Source: Verrucomicrobiota bacterium (GTDB taxonomy: Bacteria; Verrucomicrobiota; Verrucomicrobiia; Verrucomicrobiales; DEV007). Taken from it: 64,000 nucleotides of DNA. Below the pieces are notes generated by a model. It ran no database searches. It was not told the origin of the DNA and saw nothing but the letters and a program-made list of their open reading frames with translations. The stretch lies in NCBI GenBank assembly GCA_020630975.1, contig JAHDID010000002.1, positions 186,001 to 250,000 of the forward strand, read 5' to 3'. The translations under genes and the position numbers were made by a program. Shown piece after piece: positions 18,647 through 27,636 of this stretch; within the stretch, counting starts at the first letter, position 1; every line of letters begins with the position of its first letter.

Positions 18647-20814
18647 AGGGAATCGAATCGGTCAGCCGTTCGATTGTAGCGGGTCGGGTGATGTTTCTGG
18701 TCGGATCGGGCTTCTCCATCGATAGCGAGGATCTGCGGTCAAACCGACTTATGGCTAGATTACTATTGCGGTTTGAGGGCTTAGTCGAGATGTGGCGACG
18801 ACGTGCGGTGGGGCCCATGGTCGAAATCGAGCGGCTAGAGACAGAGCTGAAAACGATCTTCTGGCTGCGCGGAGACGATCGGTTTATCCAATACAAAACC
18901 AATGTCGACAAATTAACGGATAATTATTACCAAGCCAACTCGTGGTTTTGCTCAGCCTATGGTGATCTGCTGCACCAGCTCTATGTGCTCTACCCAAAAG
19001 TTGAGGTAGCAGCTATGCTGAGCGATCTGCTGGCCTACGAGGAGCAGCTACGAGTCACGCAGCCTCTGGACTGGGATCCTAACAAGACCTGGCAGCCAGA
19101 TGAGGCCCCATTTCGTAGGCTCGACGAAGAACTCCTGTCTTGGGCGGGGCAGTTGGGCGATAGCTGGCAGCTACCGAAGCTCGGCAAGGTACTGTTCCTC
19201 GATACCCAGGGGTTCGCCGACTCTCGTCTGATGGCAGGTGAGCCCACTGCCAGATCACTAGCGGTGGCCAAAGGCTCGTACCGCATAGCAGGCAGAGGCC
19301 GCGGCTCTCGGCTGCGACCTAGGCACCACCTACTAGCCAGATGGGCGCGCGAGGGTTACCTGCCTGCGGTGCAGACGACAAACTTCGACCAGCTCATCGA
19401 TGGGGCATATCGGCTAGCAGGTATGCCGCATGCCGTGCAAGGCGACAGCGAGGTGGCAGCCCGTATCGGAGACTACACCAGCATCTCTCGGGCCGACGAA
19501 TTCTTTCACGACGGTAGTGGTGGCAGGCGAGTACGAGTAATGAAGTTCCACGGCTGCGCTGGGACTTACCGCAAACTGCGCCACGCTCAGGGACTCTATA
19601 GCGATACGGATAAGCAACGTGCGCTGCTAGACTATGTATCGGGTCTGGTCTTCACCTTTAGCGATATCCTCCATTGGCGCGACGATGGCTGGGCGCGCGA
19701 TCAGATACGCTCCGAGATGCGTAGTAAACGAGCCGTGCTGGCTGGGTTTAGTGGTAGCGACCCGGTGATATTCGATACCTTTCGCTCATGCTATGCGGAG
19801 GTGGAGCGGTGCCGAACGATGGGGGCGGGAAGTCAAACAGAGCTGCCATTTGTCTTTTGTAAAAATCGAGATAGCGAGGAATTCGCCGCTCGGGAGCTAA
19901 TCAGCTACGCGGAGAGTGCGGTGGGTAGATCGCGCACTCCATTTGGCAGTGGCGACGGGTATCTGCCATTTGTCTACAGCCAATCGGGCAAGTTTCCTGA
20001 CTATGATCAATTGTTTCAGGTGCTCAACCATTTCGCCTACCGGCAGCGCCAGCGTGAGCTGCTGAATAGTCATCTGGAGCTGGCGGCCGACTCGATCGAG
20101 GCTCCTGGTCAGAATGCCATATCTATGGTTGCGGATTGCAAAAAGATCATTACAGAATTTGAGCATATCGTCGAGTGTGAACGGGCGTGGATCGAGAAAT
20201 GCCTGGATGATGAGGGGCAGCCTTACTCGGCCGAGGTATTCGAGCGCGAGATCGTAGGGTGGACCTATACCTTCCATCCAGCTCTGCTTCGCGAGTGGGC
20301 CATACACTACCAGCGCAGAGCGACCGGCTCGTCTAGACGCGTGCCAGCTCTATCCCTACGCCAGACCCTCTACTACCCGATGGAGGATGAGCCGCTCTGG
20401 ACAGTCGGTGCCATACTCTGTGAGCTAGCTCTCCGGCAGATGATCGCCTATCGCCTGACGGGAAATGCTGACGAAGGATTGAGCATCAATGCAAAGCGAC
20501 TCGTCCTGGTCGCGAATGGACTGGCTGAACCGGTGCTGCACTATGCCACAAATCAGCCAGGCTACCGCACTCGCAGAGAGCTACGCCTATCGTGGGATAT
20601 GAGCGGGACGATGGCGCGGCACCGGCTGCACCTAGCGCCGCCGCACTCCTCGAGAGTCTGGCAGCAGCTACACAGCCGAAATGGCAGTGTCAATAGACCC
20701 ATCGGCAAGACTCCAGAGCCAATCGAGATCTGGAAATATGCATCGATGGACTGGAAAGCACCTGGAGCCTCCAATAAGAAATTGGTCGCGAAACTAAACA
20801 CCTTTATACCGTAG
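18634..20814 (+). CDS. SIR2-like domain protein (predicted NADase effector)
   Basis: FLVGSGFSIDSE, QTTNFDQLIDGAYRLAG, VMKFHGCAGTYRKL, AGFSGSDPVIFDTF. Confidence 0.85.
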   Translation: MAEIEGIESVSRSIVAGRVMFLVGSGFSIDSEDLRSNRLMARLLLRFEGLVEMWRRRAVGPMVEIERLETELKTIFWLRGDDRFIQYKTNVDKLTDNYYQANSWFCSAYGDLLHQLYVLYPKVEVAAMLSDLLAYEEQLRVTQPLDWDPNKTWQPDEAPFRRLDEELLSWAGQLGDSWQLPKLGKVLFLDTQGFADSRLMAGEPTARSLAVAKGSYRIAGRGRGSRLRPRHHLLARWAREGYLPAVQTTNFDQLIDGAYRLAGMPHAVQGDSEVAARIGDYTSISRADEFFHDGSGGRRVRVMKFHGCAGTYRKLRHAQGLYSDTDKQRALLDYVSGLVFTFSDILHWRDDGWARDQIRSEMRSKRAVLAGFSGSDPVIFDTFRSCYAEVERCRTMGAGSQTELPFVFCKNRDSEEFAARELISYAESAVGRSRTPFGSGDGYLPFVYSQSGKFPDYDQLFQVLNHFAYRQRQRELLNSHLELAADSIEAPGQNAISMVADCKKIITEFEHIVECERAWIEKCLDDEGQPYSAEVFEREIVGWTYTFHPALLREWAIHYQRRATGSSRRVPALSLRQTLYYPMEDEPLWTVGAILCELALRQMIAYRLTGNADEGLSINAKRLVLVANGLAEPVLHYATNQPGYRTRRELRLSWDMSGTMARHRLHLAPPHSSRVWQQLHSRNGSVNRPIGKTPEPIEIWKYASMDWKAPGASNKKLVAKLNTFIP

Positions 20815-20818
20815 AATC

Positions 20819-23398
20819 ATGCTGCAAGAGCCACTCCAACAGCTAGCCAAAGCCTATCGTCTATCTTGCCGCAGTACAACAGCGAAGGGACTCTTCAGTG
20901 AGCGGGGGCTGACCGATCCACCAAGGATGCTTTTGCCGAGAGAAGGTCGCGACACGGTAAGACTCCGAGTGGATGGCTATCATGACTTCAAATCGGCGAG
21001 GGCTGTGATATGGGAGCATCGGCTAGGCGTAGTCGGGCTGATCTATCACTATCGGGGTGCGAAGAAAGAGGGCAAATCACTGTCGGAATGGCTGCGCTAC
21101 TGTGCTGATGAGGGAGCCTTTCTCCAAGATCTGCTGCGCCAATATCGAGTGCAGAATGGTGCGCACGAGGCGCCGATAGGAGTGGAGGTGGTGCTGGCGG
21201 TGGATAAGAACTCGCCCGAGCTAGGCAGTGAGCTGACATCACTACTGCGCGAGACCGATCAGCTGGCGGGTATAGGGCTGCACCTGTGGGCCTACAATGA
21301 TGGCACACCCAGTATGCGAAAAGCCTTCTGCTGGCTACTACATCATACTCAGCAATGGCTGAAAACGGCCGACCTGCATGGGCATTCGGATGATATGAGC
21401 TTTCCTCTGAAACATCTGGCACTGCGCGATTTCCGTCGATCGGGTAATCGAGTGTGGCAGCCCAAGCCAGATACTCGATTACAAATCGTCCAAGGGCACA
21501 ATGGCTCGGGAAAATCGTCGCTCACGGAAGCCGCAGAACTGCTGATGACCGGCGACATCGAGCGGGTGACAGGTGATCTCCGGGAAACGGTGAGTTATCG
21601 CCCACTGCTAAATGAGACGAAAACCGCCCCGAAAAAAGCACAGGTCACTTATCAGCGTCAAAGTGATAAAAATACGCAGACCTATGCTTGGGATGAAAGC
21701 CATCTAGCGTCCGGTCCACTGGTAGGTGATGGCTTTCGGTTCAATGAGCAATTTAGCCATCGACTGATTCACCGAGGGGCCGAAGAGCGGGCCAAGCTGA
21801 TACTAGAGGCATTCTTTCCCGATGAAAGAGAAGCGGTCGAGAATGCGCAGCGTGCCGCAAAGGCAGAGACAGAGGCGCTAAAAGAGATTCCTGAAGAACT
21901 GCGCGACTGGGTAAACGTCGCACACAAGGAGTCTGTAGCACGTTTACTCCCTGCTGTGAGTGATGGGGGAGATACTCTCTTTCTGCTCAGATTTTCGGAG
22001 ATAGGCTATGAGAAAAAAGACCATATGGCAACTCGGTCAGGGCTGGATGGTGATAATCTCCCCGAATGGCAGGCGTTGGAAACCAAACTAGAGCAATTGG
22101 TCGAGCTGAAAAGTGTATTGGGTGAGAAATCTATCATCGCTGCTAGCGCCCTAGAGAGTCTACAGAGCTGGAATGCCCAATCTGAGTCGGCAGTGCGCGG
22201 GGACGATAAAGAAAAAATACTGCAAGACTACGAAGAGTTAGTTGCTGTGGAAGACTTGCTGAAGAATCTGTCCATCCTATCTCAAGTAAAACCTGCTCTG
22301 GTCGACACAGACTACTCCTATCGGTTCACTGAGGCGATCGATTTGATTCGCGTTGCGGCAGAGAAAATGCCGCAAACGGAAGAGATAGAGAGCATACGAG
22401 CAAGCCTAGACGGGAAGCGAGAGAGCATAGAGAATGATTTTAAGCGGGCTAGCCAGGTGGAAGGCAAATCTGGAGAAAAGATCGATCAGCTCGACCCCAT
22501 CCAAGTAGAAGCCCTAGATACAATTGGTGAGTGGGTCGCCCTGCCTCAGCTAGGCAAACAAATCGCTCAAGCGATGGCTAGTGATGAGCCCGTAGACTTC
22601 CTGCCCAATCCCTCTCAACACTGGGAAAGCGAGAAAAAGGAGCGATTCATAACGATTGGTATCGGTAATTGGGCCGCGGCGATCATAACGGCGGTGAATG
22701 AATTTTCTGAATACCTCAGGAGTCTGCAGGTAAACAAGGCGAGGGTATCGCTGCGTGTTCATGGAGAGGCCATTGTCGACTACTACAGTGCACGTAGCAG
22801 AGCCGAAGAATCGGACCGCGCTGCACTGGAAAAGTTTGCCACACGAGTAGCAGGGGACCCTACTCTGCGTCTCGCTTTTAACGAAATGCTCGATACGCTG
22901 AACCCTGCTCGGTGGGCCTATTGCGAGGTCGTCCCTGAGTTATCCCGAAATCAGAGCGAAGTGGACTTTAAGATCAGTGACCGTGATGCAGAGCAGATAT
23001 TCAATACCGCTGAGTTGAATCTCTTAGCCCTGAGCTTATTCGCTCTACTCGGCCCTACGCTCAAGCAGAACAGCCTGCGGACGCTGTGGCTGGACGATCC
23101 CTTCCAAAATATGGATGAGCTAACGATCCAGTCAGTGATTCGGGTGATTGGGCGTATTCTAAGACTCTGGCATGCCATGGGAATTGACTGGTATATGGTC
23201 GTACTGCTACACAGTGAAGTAGCGGCACGGACACTGCATGCAGAGGTTCACTCACATCTCTACCAGATCCCTTGGCTGACGCCTCGAGGAGCAGAACCAG
23301 TAAGGGGGGATCAGATCGAGTTAGATGGGTGTGCTTATGGAGCTGGGGAAAACTTCCAAGATTTGAGTAAGCTAATTGTCTCGATCACTGATTCCTAG
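20819..23398 (+). CDS. SMC/RecF-like ABC ATPase with a ~200 aa N-terminal extension
   Basis: Walker A QGHNGSGKSSLTEAAELL, degenerate signature AELNLLALSLFALLGP, Walker B LRTLWLDDPFQNMDEL; 4 nt after the SIR2 gene. Confidence 0.88.
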   Translation: MLQEPLQQLAKAYRLSCRSTTAKGLFSERGLTDPPRMLLPREGRDTVRLRVDGYHDFKSARAVIWEHRLGVVGLIYHYRGAKKEGKSLSEWLRYCADEGAFLQDLLRQYRVQNGAHEAPIGVEVVLAVDKNSPELGSELTSLLRETDQLAGIGLHLWAYNDGTPSMRKAFCWLLHHTQQWLKTADLHGHSDDMSFPLKHLALRDFRRSGNRVWQPKPDTRLQIVQGHNGSGKSSLTEAAELLMTGDIERVTGDLRETVSYRPLLNETKTAPKKAQVTYQRQSDKNTQTYAWDESHLASGPLVGDGFRFNEQFSHRLIHRGAEERAKLILEAFFPDEREAVENAQRAAKAETEALKEIPEELRDWVNVAHKESVARLLPAVSDGGDTLFLLRFSEIGYEKKDHMATRSGLDGDNLPEWQALETKLEQLVELKSVLGEKSIIAASALESLQSWNAQSESAVRGDDKEKILQDYEELVAVEDLLKNLSILSQVKPALVDTDYSYRFTEAIDLIRVAAEKMPQTEEIESIRASLDGKRESIENDFKRASQVEGKSGEKIDQLDPIQVEALDTIGEWVALPQLGKQIAQAMASDEPVDFLPNPSQHWESEKKERFITIGIGNWAAAIITAVNEFSEYLRSLQVNKARVSLRVHGEAIVDYYSARSRAEESDRAALEKFATRVAGDPTLRLAFNEMLDTLNPARWAYCEVVPELSRNQSEVDFKISDRDAEQIFNTAELNLLALSLFALLGPTLKQNSLRTLWLDDPFQNMDELTIQSVIRVIGRILRLWHAMGIDWYMVVLLHSEVAARTLHAEVHSHLYQIPWLTPRGAEPVRGDQIELDGCAYGAGENFQDLSKLIVSITDS

Positions 23399-23418
23399 AT
23401 GAAGGGGTGAGGCATTAA

Positions 23419-23453
23419 CCTTGAAAATCGGGAATCGATTCCAGATTTTCAGG
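23419..23453. repeat. Long palindrome after the defense-like operon
   Basis: ccttgaaaatcgggaatc|gattccagattttcagg, about 17 pairs with one mismatch and one G-T; no clear T-run. Confidence 0.65.
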
Positions 23454-23501
23454 GTTATTTGTGATTAGAGCCAGTTCTTTGCGGCAAGGCTTGTGTTGAT
23501 T

Positions 23502-23537
23502 GATGATTGTCGAACAGGCTATTGTTGATTTTTGAGG
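23502..23537 (+). repeat. Left inverted repeat flanking the four-helix-bundle gene
   Basis: GATGATTGTCGAACAGGCTATTGTTGATTTTTGAGG; inverted counterpart at 23961-24000. Confidence 0.7.
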
Positions 23538-23574
23538 GTTGAGTGGAGGACGATTTTTGGTGTTGGATGTTTTT

Positions 23575-23931
23575 ATGGCAACACCGGCTGAGCTTGAAGA
23601 TAGGTTGATCGACTTTTCGGTTCGAATTATCAATGTGGTGGAAAATCTGCCTAACTCCAGAGCAGGCAATCATGTGGCGGGGCAGATCATTCGATCCGGC
23701 ACTTCGCCTGCTCCGAACTACGGGGAGGCTCAAAGCGCGGAATCGCGAAAAGACTTTCTCCACAAAATGAAGGTGGCTCTCAAAGAGCTGCGAGAAACCT
23801 TGGTGTGGCTGAAAGTGATCGAGCGAAAGCCGCTCTGCTCGCCCGAGCTCATGGGTCCGATTTTGACCGAGTGCGACGAGCTAATCGCGATCTTTGTGGC
23901 AAGTGTAAAAACCGCCGAAGGAAGGAAATAG
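23575..23931 (+). CDS. Four helix bundle (S23/IVS) family protein
   Basis: LEDRLIDFSVRIINVVENLPNSRAGNHVAGQIIRSGTSPAPNYGEAQSAESRKDFLHKMKVALKELRET is typical; start set to MATPAELE within ORF 23539-23931. Confidence 0.85.
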   Translation: MATPAELEDRLIDFSVRIINVVENLPNSRAGNHVAGQIIRSGTSPAPNYGEAQSAESRKDFLHKMKVALKELRETLVWLKVIERKPLCSPELMGPILTECDELIAIFVASVKTAEGRK

Positions 23932-23932
23932 T

Positions 23933-24252
23933 TCAAGCTACCAAGCGGCTCGTAAACAGGCACCTCAACAATCGAAAATAGCCTGTTCGCCAATCGCCAT
24001 TCCACTCTACCTCCGCCGCGCTACCCTAGCCGCCCCAAAGCCTGAGCGGATTGTCGATTGCTGATCGACTAGTGTTGATTGTTGAATGATCCGAGGCTCA
24101 AGCAACCAAGCAGCTCATAGACAGGCACCTCAACAATCGAAATTAGCCTGTTCGCCAATCGTCATTCCACTCTACCTTCGCCGCGCTACCCTAGCCGCCC
24201 CCAAAGCCTGAGCAGATTGTCGATTGCCTATCGACTAGTGTTGATTGTTGAA
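23933..24252. repeat. Two tandem copies of a 165-bp intergenic repeat
   Basis: Copy 1 from 23933 and copy 2 from 24098 share nearly all sequence (TCAAGC[T/A]ACCAAGC[G/A]GCTC... to ...GACTAGTGTTGATTGTTGAA). Confidence 0.9.
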
Positions 24253-24262
24253 ATCGTAAGAG

Positions 24263-24347
24263 CAGAGGGGGTGGGATTCGAACCCACGATACGTTGCCGT
24301 ATGCCGGTTTTCAAGACCGGTGCGTTCAACCACTCCGCCACCCCTCC
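24263..24347 (-). tRNA. tRNA-Ser (TGA anticodon)
   Basis: Minus strand GGAGGGGTGGCGGAGTGGTTGAACGCACCGGTCTTGAAAACCGGC...GTGGGTTCGAATCCCACCCCCTCTG; long variable arm, acceptor stem pairs. Confidence 0.95.
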
Positions 24348-24545
24348 GTAGGGTTGTTAGCTGATAACTAACAAAGTCAAAATGATCGGCGGATAATGTG
24401 GCTTGTCTTTGGAGCGATGCAAGGAGGAACATGCGAAAACCTGCATTGCTGGCTGTGAGCTGTTTTGACGGGGCGATTTTTCGCCGTTACCTTGTCCCTA
24501 CCCTCTGTTTTGAAACCCAATTCTTACTAAAACAACCTGACCTGT

Positions 24546-25511
24546 ATGACCTCGGAATCTCCCGCTACTATCCACTTTCAGCCCATCTATCAGACCCGTG
24601 TGTGGGGTGGGCGGACGCTCGAGTCACGATTTGGCAGGGAGCTGCCAGATGGGGAGAATCCCTATGGTGAATCATGGGAAATCTCGGCGCGTGAAGAGGC
24701 AGATAGCCCCGTGGTAGGCGGGTGCTACGATGGTCGCACGCTCACCGAGCTGTGGGCGGACCCTGCCTCGAGGGCAGCCATCTTTGGGCCAGAGGCTCCC
24801 GCAGATGAGCGATTCCCTCTGCTGGCCAAGATACTCGACGCGCGCGATCGCCTATCGATCCAGGTGCACCCGCCGCAGCCAGTGGCCGATGAGCTGGGCG
24901 GTGAGCCCAAGACCGAGGTCTGGTACATCGCCGATGCCGAGGAGGGGGCCGAGCTGTATGTCGGGGTAAAAGGTGGTGTGACAGCGGATGGCTTTCGCCA
25001 AGCGCTAGAGGATGGCTCGGCCGAGCAGGCAGTGCATGTGCTGCGTCCGCAGGCGGGTGATTACATCTTTATCGAAAGTGGGCGGCTGCACGCCATCGGG
25101 GCCGGCCTTCTGATCTATGAGATCCAGCAAAACTCCGACACCACCTACCGTGTCTACGACTGGGGCCGCCTAGGCCTAGATGGTCAGCCGCGCCAGTTGC
25201 ACGTCGAGGAGAGCATGCGCTGTATCGATTTCTCTGATATCGAGCCAGATCTGGACGCCAGCGATACCGAGGTGATCTGCACCTGCGAGCATTTCCGCCT
25301 GGAGCGCCATGAGATCGGCGATGAGGATAGCCTAGCCGATGCGGTGGCTGGGCGCTTTGCGATTATCACCGTGGTCGAGGGCAGTCTGGCTCTGGAGGGT
25401 GGAGCGGCGGCTCAGGAGGGCGACTTTTTCATCGTGCCACACGGTGCCGACACCAGCGCGATCGGGACCGGTAGCGACTCTGCCCGCGTCCTGCTGACGA
25501 CGTGGCCCTAA
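24546..25511 (+). CDS. manA: Mannose-6-phosphate isomerase, class I
   Basis: YQTRVWGGRTLESRFGRELP, LSIQVHPP, KTEVWYIADAEEGAELYVG, SGRLHAIGAGLLIYEIQQNSDTTYRVYDWGR. Confidence 0.92.
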   Translation: MTSESPATIHFQPIYQTRVWGGRTLESRFGRELPDGENPYGESWEISAREEADSPVVGGCYDGRTLTELWADPASRAAIFGPEAPADERFPLLAKILDARDRLSIQVHPPQPVADELGGEPKTEVWYIADAEEGAELYVGVKGGVTADGFRQALEDGSAEQAVHVLRPQAGDYIFIESGRLHAIGAGLLIYEIQQNSDTTYRVYDWGRLGLDGQPRQLHVEESMRCIDFSDIEPDLDASDTEVICTCEHFRLERHEIGDEDSLADAVAGRFAIITVVEGSLALEGGAAAQEGDFFIVPHGADTSAIGTGSDSARVLLTTWP

Positions 25512-25514
25512 GCA

Positions 25515-26693
25515 ATGAGCATGATCTATCTGGATAATAATGCCACGACTCAGGTCGATCCGGCCGTGCGCGAGGCGATGCTGCCGTGGCTCGGTGAGCA
25601 GTATGGAAATCCCTCGGCGGGCTACCGTATCGGCAAGCAATCGCGCAAAGCATTAGAGACAGCGCGCGAGCAGGTGGCGGCATTGATCGATGCCGAGCCG
25701 GGGGAGATCATCTTCACCAGTGGTGGGACCGAGAGCAATACTCTGGCCATCCTATCCGCCACGCGGCTCTGGCCCGAGCGGCGTGGGCTGGTATCCAGCT
25801 CGGTCGAGCACAGTGCGATCCATGAGGGGCTCGGCTATTTCGCCGATTCAATAGGGTACAGCCCTGACTCAATAGGTTACAATCACCACGAGATCGCTGT
25901 GGATGCCGATGGAGTCCTCGATCTCGATGCCTGGCGCGCAGCTCTCGAGACTGGCGATGTGGCGATGGCCACGCTGATCTGGGCCAACAATGAGACAGGC
26001 GTGCTCAGCCCCGTGGTGGAGGCCGCCGAGGCCGCGCGCGATGCCAAGGTCTACTTTCATACCGATGCCGTGCAGGTCGTCGGCAAAGTCCCGGTATCGG
26101 TGGATGCTGCGCCGCTGCACTCGCTGGCGATGTCGGCGCACAAGTTTCACGGGCCCAAGGGCATCGGTGCGCTTTATGTCAATAAGCACGCGCGCTTTCA
26201 GCCATCGATCTTCGGTGGTGGGCAGGAGAGCGAGCGCCGCTCTGGCACGGAGAATGTAGCGGCCATCGTCGGTATGGGTGTGGCAGCGGATCTGGCTCGC
26301 CAGCGTCTCGATGAGATGCAGTCGGTAGAGGAGCTGCGCGATCGATTCGAGCGCGGTGTGGTAGCGGCGATCGAGGGTGTCGAGATCAATGGCACCACAG
26401 ACAGTCGTCTGCCCAATACGACCAATCTCTACTTCCCCGGAGTGGATGGCGAGGGGCTGCTCATCCTGCTAGACGAGGCTGGCGTCTGCTGCTCGCCGGG
26501 ATCGGCCTGCAGCACGGGAGCAATACAGCCCAGTCGCATCCTAAAGGCCATGGGCCAGAGCTCCAAGCGGGCGCGCAGCAGTGTGCGCTTTTCGCTATCC
26601 CATCTCAGCACCAAGGCCGAGATCGACGAGGCGATCGCTCAGATCGAAAAAGCGGTGGGCAAGCTGCGCATCGTACTACCGAGTCGGAGGTGA
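25515..26693 (+). CDS. Cysteine desulfurase (NifS/IscS type) carrying a repeat-encoded insertion
   Basis: MIYLDNNATTQVDPAV, FTSGGTESNTLAIL, SAHKFHGPKGIGALY, CCSPGSACSTG. Confidence 0.93.
   Translation: MSMIYLDNNATTQVDPAVREAMLPWLGEQYGNPSAGYRIGKQSRKALETAREQVAALIDAEPGEIIFTSGGTESNTLAILSATRLWPERRGLVSSSVEHSAIHEGLGYFADSIGYSPDSIGYNHHEIAVDADGVLDLDAWRAALETGDVAMATLIWANNETGVLSPVVEAAEAARDAKVYFHTDAVQVVGKVPVSVDAAPLHSLAMSAHKFHGPKGIGALYVNKHARFQPSIFGGGQESERRSGTENVAAIVGMGVAADLARQRLDEMQSVEELRDRFERGVVAAIEGVEINGTTDSRLPNTTNLYFPGVDGEGLLILLDEAGVCCSPGSACSTGAIQPSRILKAMGQSSKRARSSVRFSLSHLSTKAEIDEAIAQIEKAVGKLRIVLPSRR
25847..25882 (+). repeat. Two copies of the 21-bp-period repeat inside the cysteine desulfurase gene
   Basis: Units start at 25847 and 25868 (TTCAATAGGGTACAGCCCTGA / CTCAATAGGTTACAAT); encode DSIGYSPDSIGYN. 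Confidence 0.9.
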
Positions 26694-26746
26694 TCCAAAA
26701 CTGTTTTGTTGACCGCTGCTGATAGATTTGAGATCCTCGCTCACGA

Positions 26747-27556
26747 GTGGACATGAGCGAGAAAAAGAACTTTAGCCTATTGAGAGAGGGGGAACCCAAT
26801 GTCTGGGTGTTTCGATTGTTAATCTGCGTCCTGCTGGCGGGGCTGTGTGGGACATTGTATGCCACCTACCTGACATGGCCTAAAGCGATCCGCGGGGAAG
26901 ATCCTGATACGATCGAAGAGCTGGCTGCTGAAATCCGTGGGCAAGAGGCCGCTCTGAAAGTGGTGAATGATAAGTTCGACCTTCTGTTCAGTCAGGTACA
27001 AGAGGGCAAGACTGAAGTCCTCGGGGAGCTTGATGAGGCAAAGCAAAAGCAGAGTCTATTGCAAAGCGACCTAGAGCTAGCGCGGGGAAATCTGGAGGCT
27101 ATGCAGCAGCGTGGCCCCAAGGAGCTGGACGTATTGCTCATGGTTTTTCTACTCGGTGCTTTGGGAGGTTTTCTACGAGCCGGAGCTTCTCTGGTGAAGT
27201 ATGTGGGCAATGGCAAGCTCAGTCAGCGCTGGTTCCTGTATTACTACGTCCTGCCGATCGCGGGTGCTCTGACAGCACCGATCATCTATCTGTTGTTTCG
27301 CTCGGGCATGCTGGCGTCCAATCAATCAGGCAGCTCCGGTACCGAGCATCTCAATCTGATCAGCATTTACGGGTTCGCAGCTCTGACAGGCCTGTACAGC
27401 AAAAATGCGACCGACAAACTAGAGGAAGTTTTTAACACGTTTCTTGTGGTGAAAGATAAAGATGGGGATCATTTGGGAAACGGTGAATCAACTCCTGGGG
27501 GTGAGGGTGTTGCGGATGAGGGCGGTAAAAATCCTGAAGGTAAAGGAAAGTCATAA
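26747..27556 (+). CDS. Uncharacterized membrane protein with a coiled-coil segment
   Basis: 269 aa ORF; several predicted TM segments. Confidence 0.6.
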   Translation: MDMSEKKNFSLLREGEPNVWVFRLLICVLLAGLCGTLYATYLTWPKAIRGEDPDTIEELAAEIRGQEAALKVVNDKFDLLFSQVQEGKTEVLGELDEAKQKQSLLQSDLELARGNLEAMQQRGPKELDVLLMVFLLGALGGFLRAGASLVKYVGNGKLSQRWFLYYYVLPIAGALTAPIIYLLFRSGMLASNQSGSSGTEHLNLISIYGFAALTGLYSKNATDKLEEVFNTFLVVKDKDGDHLGNGESTPGGEGVADEGGKNPEGKGKS

Positions 27557-27636
27557 CTGGCTTTAGCTAGGCACGAGGTCCTGAGTGCGCCCCCTGATTT
27601 TACTTTGCAGAAGTAAGATTTTCGGTTACCTCAACC

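Noticed and set aside
18634-20814. Classical sirtuin deacetylase
   Set aside because: Only the NAD-binding hallmarks are present, with large extra domains and a defense-type operon context; a SIR2-like NADase is more likely.
17541-24347. Genomic island integrated at tRNA-Ser
   Set aside because: No integrase and I could not find a direct repeat of the tRNA 3' end at the far side, so integration at the tRNA is not supported.
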